The notes beneath the pieces were generated by a model that saw nothing but the letters and a program-made list of their open reading frames with translations, was not told the origin of the DNA and searched no databases. A DNA stretch of 64,000 nt from Druceiella hillmani (lineage: Eukaryota; Arthropoda; Insecta; Lepidoptera; Hepialidae): assembly GCA_039881145.1 (NCBI GenBank), contig JAYKKI010000064.1, forward strand, positions 2,693,001 through 2,757,000. The letters run 5' to 3'. A program made the translations under genes and the position numbers. Of this stretch, positions 23,345-35,400 are shown piece by piece (position 1 is the stretch's first letter; every line of letters begins with the position of its first letter).

Positions 23345-24610
23345 AGCAAGATTCAAGCTACATTCACTGTGACTAAAAATACAAAATTATAATAAAATCA
23401 TTTATTTTTCCAAACATTTTTCTTGTCCATTTTTTTGATAATTTTTCGTGTATATATAAACGAAACTTATATATAAATGAAAATTATAAAACTACACATT
23501 ATATCTGTCATTTATATTCTCCCAGATTGTATTTTTCTCCTCATTAAGTAGACTATAACTGTCTAACTCCTAAAGTGCACATGTCGCAATATTGTGACAT
23601 AAGTGCTTAGATATTGTGACCTTGCACGCTTGGGGGTTTAAGAACCATCACCATGAGTAAACATGTGGGATTCTTTTTGGAAATTTATTTTCTGTACTAA
23701 TTTTATTCATAATGGCTGTTAGGATTTCCACTGTTATCACCTCTAAGAATAAATCTTACTTCTCCATATGTCAACTTTGTCATTTAGAAATGTTCTCGTT
23801 TTCAATATTTTCGTGAGATGATAATTTATCTTATTAGTGGCAGTTATTTCTTTATTTACCCATAGGGACGATGCAAGAGACTGTCATTGTTATTTGGTAT
23901 AAATTAATATAATTTTGGTTACAAAGCTACATTTTTTCCTTTGAAGCCCCATAGCCTAATAATTCAATTAATCAAACTTATATGCGAGTATACTGCCCAA
24001 ATATGTGGCAGTATGTTGTACAAAGCATTTTAATGGATTCATAAAAACAATATAGTGTTTGTTATTCAAGAACCGAATATCTTATTCACTCGTAACATAA
24101 CCTCTTTACATTCAATGACATTTACCATTTTATATCGATCTAATAATACACTGACATTGATAAACATGCAACCAACAATTGTGCTCTCTTTGTATATCTG
24201 CACAAACAAACTCTTCCAGTTTTAGCTTTATGAGCAACTCGAATGGACAGAATCATATATCATTGTGTCCACTTAAGGGGCTAAACTGGCTATAGCATGG
24301 AGTTGATTGGTAATAAATATTTATAGGCTCATAAATTTATTTAATGAAGTAAGTGAGATCTCCCCATTTGTTGGATCACATCGTCGAGTGGTGTTAGAGT
24401 ACACGGTGTAAATTTCAAAATGGGGGTTTTAATATGTGTTAATACTTTCATCGTTGGCTGAGTGAAGTGATGTGTTAATAAGAGATGTGATGTGTCATCG
24501 CTGGCCGAGTGACGTGATGTTTTAACAATATGGGGATAATGGCATGTGGTGTTGGTCAATTTGCACATATATTTGGGGTTGCTCTGTGTAAGATATATTT
24601 TTTTGTTAAT
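23345..24610. other. Intergenic DNA, no gene seen
   Basis: AT-rich. A near-duplicated phrase GTGATGTG..TTAA / GCTGAGTGAAGTGATGTG occurs around 24455-24525. Confidence 0.4.
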
Positions 24611-24620
24611 TCTTCACAGA

Positions 24621-25345
24621 TTGAGGCAAGGTGGTGCAGTGTTGATAGAAATGTCAAAATGTTGTGCATGCTTTTCGTCATAATTTATATAACATGTCAG
24701 GTTACATTGTGGCAGCCTCATGTAGAATGCAAAGATTTTGTAGCACGGAGAAAAAAGTTTTTGTAGCAGAGTACTATATTTTATAGTTCTTTTATATGTA
24801 TGATTGAGGTGAGGTGGTGCAGTGTTGATAGAAATGTCAAAATGTTGTGCATGCTTTTCGTCATAATTTATATAACATGTCAGGTCACATTGTGGCAGCC
24901 TCATGTAGAATGCAAAGATTTTGTAGCACGGAGAAAAAAGTTTTTGTAGCAGAGTACTATATTTTATAGTTCTTTTATATGTATGATTGAGGTGAGGTGG
25001 TGCAGTGTTGATAGAAATGTCAAAATGTTGTGCATGCTTTTCGTAATAGTTTAAATAATATATCAGGTCGCATTGTGGCAGCCTCATGTAGAATGCAAAG
25101 ATTTTGTAGCACGGAGAAAAAAGTTTTTGTAGCAGAGTACTATATTTTATAGTTCTTTTATATGTATGATTGAGGTGAGGTGGTGCAGTGTTGATAGAAA
25201 TGTCAAAATGTTGTGCATGCTTTTCGTAATAGTTTAAATAATATATCAGGTCGCATTGTGGCAGCCTCATGTAGAATGCAAAGATTTTGTAGCACGGAAA
25301 AAAAAGTTTTTGTAGCAGAATACTATATTTTATAGTTCTTTTATA
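24621..25345 (-). repeat. 183-bp tandem array, four units
   Basis: The phrase GTGGTGCAGTGTTGATAG recurs at 24631, 24814, 24997 and 25180, giving a constant 183-bp period. Units differ by few substitutions. Because 183 is 61 codons, a minus-strand frame runs 263 codons unbroken (24614-25405) as four repeats of a 61-residue unit. No domain or signal was recognised; see findings on whether it is coding. Confidence 0.9.
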
Positions 25346-25672
25346 TGTATATGTGTTATATGAACAAAGTACAAACAAGTCATTTCTTGAGTTGCCTAGT
25401 GACATTGTGAATCATTATAAATTCATCATGTACGTCCGTCCATTGGTCTGTCACATTTTTCAGAGTTTTAGTACCATATATATACATCATACTCAATTTT
25501 CATTCATTGAAATTGAAATATTTTATTCAATAAAAGAATTTATCTGATTGTTTAATAATTGTATTCCATACATGAATACTCTGTATGTGGGTGCATAGTA
25601 CAGCAATATAAAGTTTGATAAATTGTAGCGCTGGACATTGCATCCTTTATCCGAATTGTTTCTCGGATCTTT

Positions 25673-26306
25673 GAGTATGTTCCACTAGCCGCTCGCAACG
25701 TTCGCGCCTACAACCGCTATCGTATCCATTCCACTAGCTTGTCAATGTTGTAAGTGTCAGTCCAAGTGGAACGAAACAGGAACAATGTGTATTCGTAACT
25801 ATGAGTAAATGGTGGGTATTGGACGAAAATCAAGATTATATTTTTTACTATAATATAGATTATATTTATTACGTTAGATAATCATTTAGACTTGTAGTAA
25901 TTATAAAATTGCAATTTCATTACTATGTATTAATAATTCGACAATAATTTAGACTTACAGTAACTGTAAAAGTGTAATTTAATTTCTATGTATTAATAAT
26001 TAGACAATAATTTAGACTTACAGTAATTGTAAAAGTGTAATTTCATTTCTATAAAAGTTTGATGATTGGACGTCTTGCATCTTTTGGTGTCACCTTTACA
26101 TCTCAAAATTGCATAAAGTGATTCTCTCCATCAATATGTTTAATATTCAAAGATTATATAAATTTATTTACGTAAATTTCATGTATCAATGTGTCAAAAT
26201 CAAATTGACACATAAACGATCACAACGACCGGCAACGACCGCGATCGCCAAGTGGAACAATGTAGTGAGCATTTTGAGCGTTGCGATCGCCTAGTGGAAT
26301 GGACTC
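25673..26306. mobile_element. MITE with GAGT..TTCCACTAG termini, about 630 bp
   Basis: The left end GAGTATGTTCCACTAGCCGC and the complement of the right end GAGTCCATTCCACTAGGCGA match over about 30 bases. A second, inner pair carries TTCCACTAG / TTCCACTTGGCGATCGC. The interior is AT-rich with two near-identical copies of a TTTAGACTTACAGTAA.TG segment. It is inserted in copy A's 3' flank; the corresponding flank of copy B lacks it. Confidence 0.65.
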
Positions 26307-26467
26307 TTTATATATCCCACGAATTTAGCTGGAAAGCAATTGGAGTGTGCTTCTCCAGGAAGTCTAGACACATGTCACCTAGATAATTTTTCTTATTTGT
26401 GACATGAATATAACAAACTTTTAGAAAGAAAAAATTAAAAAAACAATATTCAATTATGATTAGAACA

Positions 26468-26473
26468 TTTATT
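26468..26473 (-). promoter_or_regulatory. Poly(A) signal of AKR copy A
   Basis: AATAAA on the minus strand, 96 bases past the stop. It lies in a block (GATTAGAACATTTATT on the plus strand) also present at the same distance in copy B, so it is the conserved 3' end. Another AATAAA at 26544-26549 is closer to the stop but not conserved. Confidence 0.7.
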
Positions 26474-26568
26474 TACAGAGTATATAAAGGCGCAAAATGT
26501 TTTTGTCAAAATTCAAAACAAATTTAATTTGATAATCAATCAATTTATTATTCAAAATCAATTATCTA

Positions 26569-26766
26569 CTACTTGGAACTGTTCTTCTTAAAGGGGTAAT
26601 GAGGATGATTTTGAAAGTACTCCAAGGGGACACTGCGGTAATCTTTATTAAATCCTTCCAAAACAGCCGTGTCGACACTTGATAGTTCAAAATCGAAGAC
26701 GTCTATGTTTTGAAGTATGCGGGCTGGCGATGTTGATTTTGGAATGACGATGAGGTCTCTGTCGAG
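26569..26766 (-). CDS. AKR copy A, terminal exon
   Basis: Sixty-five codons plus TAG (26569-26571). Begins [20 protein letters not shown], the adenosine-phosphate binding segment, and ends [12 protein letters not shown]. Confidence 0.93.
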   Translation of the reverse strand, partial: LDRDLIVIPKSTSPARILQNIDVFDFELSSVDTAVLEGFNKDYRSVPLEYFQNHPHYPFKKNSSK

Positions 26767-29700
26767 CTGTCGACGATGCAATTTAATTGGTTTAATTGGA
26801 AAAATATGTCGAGGAATAAATAGATGTTGGTAAATATTACTAAGAATGATAATGACTTGTTATAATTAAAAGAATTATTTGACTGAAGCCAGTAACTATT
26901 GATAATTTTACATCATAAATATAGGGTGTTGGTGAATTTTGTTGAACAGAGTAGTCCAAAAAAAGTGTTAGTCTAAGAAAAGAAAATTTTGCATCATAAA
27001 TTTATAATGTGTAATTTCTACCAACATAATGTTTACCATTGATAACATGTAATACTTGCCAAGTGTCTCAGCACAACTTGCAAAGTGCTTTTTCCATATT
27101 TATTGGCTATTGCAACGAGAGCAGGATCGTCGTGTTTGGGTGGAGGTGCATCAGGGTTGACGCGAGCTCTCCAGCCGAACATGCTGCTAAACGGGGTGTA
27201 TGCTGTCACTGCCATGCCTTTATCCCGTGCTAGAGACAACAGCTTTGTTTGGGCTAGTGATAGATTTACCTGTGGGAATTAGCTTTAAATTATTACAGGT
27301 TGTCTGTATAGAGGTACATAAAATTTGTAGTCATCATCAGCCAGGCTTGGGATGTATATTATCTCTTAGTTTCTGACAATACAAGTGGTTATGGAACTTT
27401 TATATTTCTCTGTCTCTTTTTGGGTATTCTATCTTTTCTTTGTTCTCCATTTTCCTCTATGCCGCAGAGAGTGGATACTATACGAAAGCAAGAGAATAAA
27501 GATAAACGCTCTGGAAATGTGGTGGTGGAGAAGATTGCTTGGAGTATTGCGGACTGAGTTCCATACTAATGCATTCATACTCAAGAACTCAGTATAAGGT
27601 AGTGTTTGTCAATCTCGCATAATAAAATTCTTGAGACATGTGTCACAGTTATGGCCATAGTAATGAATGTACGGTGGTACAGGGCAAAGTGGAAGGTACT
27701 AGACCACATGAAAAAGCATCAATGAGATGAATAGATCAAGTGAAGGCAGCCATGGATGTTCTCCTATGGGAGTGCACCCGGAGAACAGCTGAGAGAGAGA
27801 AATAGTGACATATCCTTTTCCGCATAACTCATCTGCAACACACCTGATGCAATGACCACAACCACTCTGTCAAGAGTATAATGACTAACAAAAAGAAGAA
27901 TTTTTTTTTGTTCTCTTATTATTCACAATTAAATGAAAATACGTGATGTAATATTATTTCTACTTTCTTTAAGTTCTTTACCACGACCTAGGATTCATTG
28001 TATTACAACATCTTCAGCAATCTTTGCTAACAGCCCACACAATCTTTGTTAATAGCCCACCTGAAGACGTTGTAATACAACGAAACCTAGGTCGTGGTAA
28101 AGAACTTAAAGAAAGTAGAAATAATACTACGTCACGTAGTTTCATTTAATTGTGAATAATGAATTTCTACAAAATAAACGCTAAATATATTCAATCTCTT
28201 ATTATGATTGAGTGACATAAGAGAAGGCAATTTGGTTTTAGAAATAAATTCTAAAGTGCTAAAAAAAGCGTAAAAACCTATTGGTTTAAAAAATCTTCCG
28301 TGTATATGTACAATTCAATGCCTATTGAACTATTAGAATGATTTAGAAGAAATTTTACTTTTAAGAGTTTCCTATAAATATTTCCAGTAGTTTTTCCTTT
28401 TATCTAACCTCAAAGTTTTGAGTACTTTATAAAGAAAAAAACATTAAAATTCGATTTTCTCAAAATTTCATGAAAATTTCCACATTATTAGTTCTTTATA
28501 AGTCAAGTAATACGCTATAACTCATTTTCCAAGAGAAAATTTATCAGGGCACTAGAATTTAGCTATACGCTTGCTTGAGTAGAGTGTGATATGTGGAACG
28601 CTGATTAGTGATTTATGAGATTGTATATATAAATACATTATAAGTATATTAATAAAATTTTATTGTGTCATTACAAAAAATGCAGATAGGTATATACAGA
28701 CTTACAATGTGCCAGAAAGTATGTATTGCTTGACTATTTCGTACTTTTCATATGGACATTTTTTGTCCGTCTTCTCCTGTCCATACCTTCTGTATGATAT
28801 TTACCCGGACTCGTTAAAAAAATCAATATTTTTTTCGTAAGTTGGTAGAACTTCTCTTTATTACCAAGCTAAACTTGAGTGCGAGCGGTCAACTAGTGTG
28901 TTCACAGCACTTTTAATAACTAGACCTCAAAGTAGCTCTGTGAATTTTATTACGCATAAATTAGTTGATCAAAGAATTTGCCTTATATTGTGTGTTTCAA
29001 ATAAAATTTCTTGTGCTGCATTACTAAAAATGTTCAAAACACAGGTATTTGTGTGGTAAAAATCGTTCAAAGAGGGACGTGAAGTGGTCGAAAATTTGCT
29101 TCGTCCCGAATGGCCTTCAACATCTACCACTGATGATAACATCAAAAAAATTAAACAATTAGTGCTAGAAAATGATTATTACTGTTATTTATTCGTTATT
29201 TCAGTATTTAGGAGGCGAACATTGATAAAATGACCGTTCATGAAATTTTAACCAATACACGAGAATGTTCGTCAAAAGAGGCCAGATTTGTGGAAGGACA
29301 ACTCATGGATTTTGCATGATAATGCACCTTCTCACAGAGCAACAATTAGGACTGAGTATAAACCAAAAACTCAGTTAGTACCAACAAGCATTCGCCGGAT
29401 TTAGCCCCGTGTAACTTCTTCCTGTTTCAAAAACTGAAATTGCCATTCTATGGAACCTACTTTGACTCAATTGAAGACATCAAATGGAATTTGCAGTGGG
29501 AATTAAAAGCCATACCACTTTCAGCCTATGAGAAGTATATGGAAGAGTGAGTCCAGCGTTTCATAGTTCTATTGCAAACAATAAGACTACATTGAATATA
29601 TTTGACGTAAATTTTGTAGAAATTCATTCATTCAGGTATTAGCAAAGATCTTTGCTAACAGCCCACCTGAAGATGTAATACAATGAAACTTAGGTTGTGG

Positions 29701-31722
29701 TAAAGAAATTAAAGAAAGTAGAAATAATACTACATCACGTAGTTTCATTTAATTGTGAATAGGATTACATTCAAGGTGACAAAATAAATTTTGATGAATA
29801 AACTTAAATTTGTGTGTTTTCTTTATAATTCTGGGTACTTTTTGTATAGAGTATATTATCCATAAATCTTAACCATTCAACAATTAGACCAGGGCCTAGT
29901 CTGTCATGCCATTGAAAAAAAATTACGAATGAGCAATATGCAAAATCTATCAGAAAAGTTATTCTTGCAAGAGGATGGTAAAAATATGATGAATAGTTTT
30001 CTTCGAAAAAGCAATAAGAAGAATATGAGTTATAACGGAAGAAGAAGACAATGATAAGAATATTTTTATTGAAAATACAAGGGTGAAATGAATATAAACG
30101 GGATTTTTGTTCCTGAACATCTACTGTTGGTAGGAGTAGATTTGCTCTTCTAGTGTGCTTTGATGCGGCCACTAGGAGTGGGTAGAGCAAGTCATTCCAT
30201 CCTTCCAATCACTTTGTTCAGTAACGCTTACGATGTTCGAGCAACAGGTACACCTCCCCACTGCGCAACGCATAATTATAAAATTTCTTGCTCGTGAAGG
30301 AGTTCAAGAGACGGAAATTTTCTGACTGTGATAAAATATTGTTAAAGACGCGTGTGTTTGCCTGGCATAAAGAGTTCAAGGAAAGATGAGAATGTGCAGA
30401 AAGTCAGCAACACAACCGCCGTGCTTGGACCAGCATTACAGACTAAAACGTTTGTGCGGTTCGACACATTTTTGAAGAGAGGTGAGAGCATAAAAATTAC
30501 AGAACAGGTCAGAATAAATTATGGGAGCTGTAAAGCTATCATCATAAATGACCTACAGGTCCGTAAAGTTTGTGCCAGGTAGGTCCTTCACTTTTTGATC
30601 GAAAATTAGACATTTGGAGGTCTGTCAGAGGCTTATAGTAAGGTTTGCGAAAGAAGGTGATGTATTTTTGAGTTGGGTTGTCACCTGCGACAAAATGTGG
30701 ATCCAACACTATACCCTCCAATCCAAACAAGCCGGTAAGTGGTGGCGGAGGAAAGAGGAGACGGCATCAGTGAAAGCCTAGACTCGATTGTCAGCTGACA
30801 AGGTTCTTTCAAGTGTTTTTTGCTCATTGATTTTTTACATGGGTGACATACTATCAATGCTGCTTACTACTGCGAGGTGTTGAACAAGGTGAGGGATTTA
30901 CATTGCCGCAAAAGACGAAATCAACCGATTCGAGAGGTCATCCTTCTCTACGACAATGCCAGGCCCCATACTGCAGCAATGTCCAAACTACAGGAAATGC
31001 ACTGGACTTAACTTGATCGTCCTCCTTATAGCCTGGACTTATCGTTGTGCAATTTTCTTTTGTTTGGACCTATTAAAGAAGTTCAAGGAGGGCAACAAAA
31101 CGAAAATTTGAAGATGACGAAGGCATTGGCAATGTGCGCAATTGACTTTTGATGGAATCAGCTTCAGTCTACGATGCTGTGATAAAAAACCTTCCTTCTT
31201 CTTGGGAAAAATGTATTTCTAAAGCAGGAAACTATGTGGAAAAATAAATTATAATTGTATATATTTTTCAAAAAATGAATTTTTAAATAATATTAAATCC
31301 CGTTTATATTTGATTTACCCTCTTATTCAGTGAATGATAATATTGGAAATTAGTTTATAAACAACAAAACGAGAATATAAGTAACCAATTATAATGATTA
31401 TTTAGAAAAAGTTAAGATGAGATACTATACCGATACAGAGTTAATAACAATTAATTTGTTCAACTTGCTTTTCAAATTCATTTGTGACTTTAAAGATTGA
31501 TGTATTACGTCAATTCAGATTATGTCCTTAACACTACAGTGGTCACACTCCATAACAATGTAAGTGGTTAAACGAATATATTAGCCATCTAATTTAGAAT
31601 AATAAAAAAAAATACTTTGGAAATTACATTTTATGTGTACTGCTAAAACAAAAAAATAAATTCAAAGATTGGCAACATAAGTGTATACATACTATATATA
31701 AACATATACATGTATACAAATA

Positions 31723-31794
<72 letters not shown>

Positions 31795-32395
31795 TGTATA
31801 TATATATATGTATGTGTGTATGTGTGTATGCTTTTATGTATACATACTTATGTTGCCAATCTTTGAATTTATTTTTTTGATATATATTTATATATATACC
31901 TATATATAAAATTCATAAGTAATAATAAGTAATTTATAAGGGATAATAACATAAAACGACATTTAAAACTGTGATCTAAGCATAAACACTGAAGAATCAT
32001 GTTCTCAGCAAAGACGGACGATTCCTGATTACACTGGACGACTCACGCACACGTCATTGAAGTGAAACAATATACTTTTTATTTAATAATTCAGGTGACT
32101 TTTTCTTTACCAACATGGACAATAAAATATAGATAACGAAATTTCAGGTACGGCTGACTATTGTCACCCATACGACCACTACAAGTTAAAAGGGAAAAAT
32201 ATTTTACCGAACATATTTGTCAGCCAAAGATTAACATTTTAATGAAGTTAATGTGCGACGAATATGTGGTAGAATAGAATTAAAATCCTCCATTGAAAGT
32301 CATAAAAAAATTTCTTGTGTGTGCTCATGGCCACACGATAGAAGTTATAACTTCTAAATTTAAAAAAATAAATATACGTGTATATATATATATGC

Positions 32396-32468
<73 letters not shown>

Positions 32469-35400
32469 AATATATATATATAATTACATACATATATATT
32501 AAACTATTCTCAGCTGGTTTTTTGTAATAATATTAAATACTGCAATTTCTATAATTATCGTAATGTTTGATTATGAAAGTAGTTAATAACAAGTTTTGTT
32601 TATTTTTTATTTTATTTTACATTTAATAATGATTGAATATATTTGGCGTTAATTTGTTCTTTGCTAATATCCCACCTGAAAATGTTTTAATACAACGAAA
32701 CCTAGGTCGTGGTAAAGAAATTAAAGAAAGTAGAAATAACACTATGTCACGTAGTTTCATTTAATTGTGATTTAATAATGAATTGAAAAGTTTTGTTTAT
32801 GATCTGCAGTAAAAAAAGATGCGGACATCAATATGAAAATTTTTTCGTCAATATCCACGGATATTGATACACGAAGCACGAAGTTTCGATGTCATTAAGT
32901 AGTTCATTGTAACAATTAAATATAACGAATTTACAGAGCATTAAAACTTATATTAAATAGTGTGACGTGTACTGTTTTGATATTTATTTCAACCAAAATA
33001 TAGTTACAAATATATTTATTTTTATGTCAATAGCTTGAATAATAATTTTTCCGGACACCACTTACAAAGTGCTGATTGAGATTAAGTGATTTATTGACGA
33101 ATTGGCTTTATTTCACGGTTTGACCCGTAAGAAAAATATATAAAATTATTTTCAAAGAATTGAACAAATCGAATATTATTTGGAACATAATATGTTTGAT
33201 CTAACCTTTAAGATTTGTTGTAGTGCAGATACGTGCGCCGCTTGAGTTATGCGATTGCAGTCTCAACGAAAATGCCGTGCAATAATTTATCCATAAATTT
33301 AAAATTAAAAGCACAGACTAACAAATAAACTGGCAATGTTTCGTTTTTACTATGTTACTAGAGACATTCGACTCGCAAATTTACAATATGCAGCAAAGTA
33401 TATACTGTATTTATAATTAAATTGCTGTAAAGTGGAAGGAAATACAAATAGGTTCATTGGAAATCCAAATTACTTTTCTTAAATCGTTTTTCTTAAACGG
33501 AAATACAAACAGTATCACCAAATTCATAAAAGCAATGAAAAATATTGATTCTCACCTCAACTTGCAGAACCGCTGGTTTGATTTCCGAGTTGGCGAATAA
33601 TCTCTCAATCTGCTCCTCATTAAAGTTGGAGATGCCAATAGACTTCGTCAAACCGAGTCTCTTAGCTTCTTCCATGCCCTTCCAGGTATCCAGGTAGTCT
33701 ATATTTTGTGCCTCAAATGTAGCCTGCAAGTTATTAATTTGTTCAGAAACTGTTATGCAGGGGGGAATGTTATGAACATGGATGAAGAATTGGTGGAAAC
33801 AAGAGATACAAACTTGAAAATGGATATATCATAAGTACAAAATTAAAAATAGGTTAGGTAAACCATGGTGACCCGATGTCAAGTTTCTTGCTTTTATTTC
33901 TAACTTGAAGTTTCTCTAATGTATCAATATAACCATTAGAGTCCAGAAAATGCTGAAAAATTTCAAAATTAACAGGATTTCTACTTTGTTTGCACGAAGA
34001 GATAGTAAATATGTCCAATTATCTCATAATGAAATGAATGAAAATACATCTTTTTGTATGTTGTTATGTATCTTTTTGAAAGATAAAACAAAAAAAAACA
34101 AACTTTATTTAGAACCGTAGAAGAGGCATAGTAGTCAATGAAAGCTGACGAGGTCCGTGGATGGAGGAATTTCCGGAAAAATTTTAAAAATTGATAAGGT
34201 TTATAATCCATATTTATGCATACACAAAGTGAACCAGAATGAAAAAGGTTTAAAAATGTTGAGAAAATTATAAACAACCACAAAAAAATTTTTTTCCTGA
34301 AAATACTGCCGTTTTTTTAAATACCTTATTCATTACCATTTTGGCGTACTTTATGTATATATATGTATAGAATATAAAACTAGCAATTTTGTTAATTCTG
34401 ATGGTTTTTCAAGGCAACAGAAATATAATTTGGATATCCTTGTTCAATAAAGATATATTATTTAACATAATATAAAAAATGTCCCAAATAATAAATATTT
34501 ACATAGACAGGTAATAAAAATAGGCTATGATTTTTAAAAAAGCAGGTATTTTTTAAAAGGCAAAGATTAAACTCTTCAGCAATTAACAATAAGGAAAATG
34601 CGAAAAATATAATACAATTTGAAACCATAAATAATACAAAAAATATCTTCATAAAAGCGCACATAATATTTTTTTAATAAATGAAGAATTGTTAATAACA
34701 ATAAAAATGTAACTACAAAATACCTTTTTAGAATGATTACGAAAAAAGTAGTCGATAAAAATTAATCTGTTAACTAGTATTGACATTTGTTGGTGTTTTC
34801 GAAACGAATGTCTTTACATGATGTAGTATTATTTCTACTTTCTTTAAGTTCTTTACCAAGACCTAAGTTTCGTTGTATTACAACATCTTCAGGTGGGCTA
34901 TTAGCAAAACCCCACCTTAAGATGTTGTAATACAAGGAAACCTAGGTTGTGGTAAAGAACTTAAAGAAAGTAGGAATAAAACCACATCCCGTAGTTTTAT
35001 CCAATTGTGAATGAAGAATTTCTACAAAATTAACACCAAATATATTCAAAGAGTGTCTCTTTTGTTCTTTTTGACATTTAGATGATTTTTTCGATAAACC
35101 TCTCGCGTCTGCAAGTTTTATGAATTAGTATCTATGTGTAAGGCATACAATGAGACACAATATACAATTTGTTGTATTTACAAATCACTCGGAAAAATAA
35201 TTTGACTTTTCGTAAAAAATATAATATTTCACATTCGTCTGATTGACGATTTAATAAAACTTTTAAGGACCTTCTTTATTTCATTTTAAGTGTGTCATTT
35301 TTAATACCAAGCTCAAAATCATCTATTTCATACCATACAGATGTTATAGGTATTATATATGTTTCATACTGATAATGCCATAGGTGTATGTATGAGGTAA

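Noticed and set aside
24614..25405. Bona fide repeat protein gene
   Set aside because: Kept as a satellite: no domain, no splice or promoter signals, and the frame is explained by the 183-bp period. Listed as a finding only.
29804..30208. Minus-strand 134-codon frame
   Set aside because: Low-complexity Ser/Tyr/Phe product across the mariner left end. It crosses the TIR and has no family signal.
32248..32493. Tyr/Ile-rich minus-strand frame
   Set aside because: Translation of a (TA)n microsatellite.
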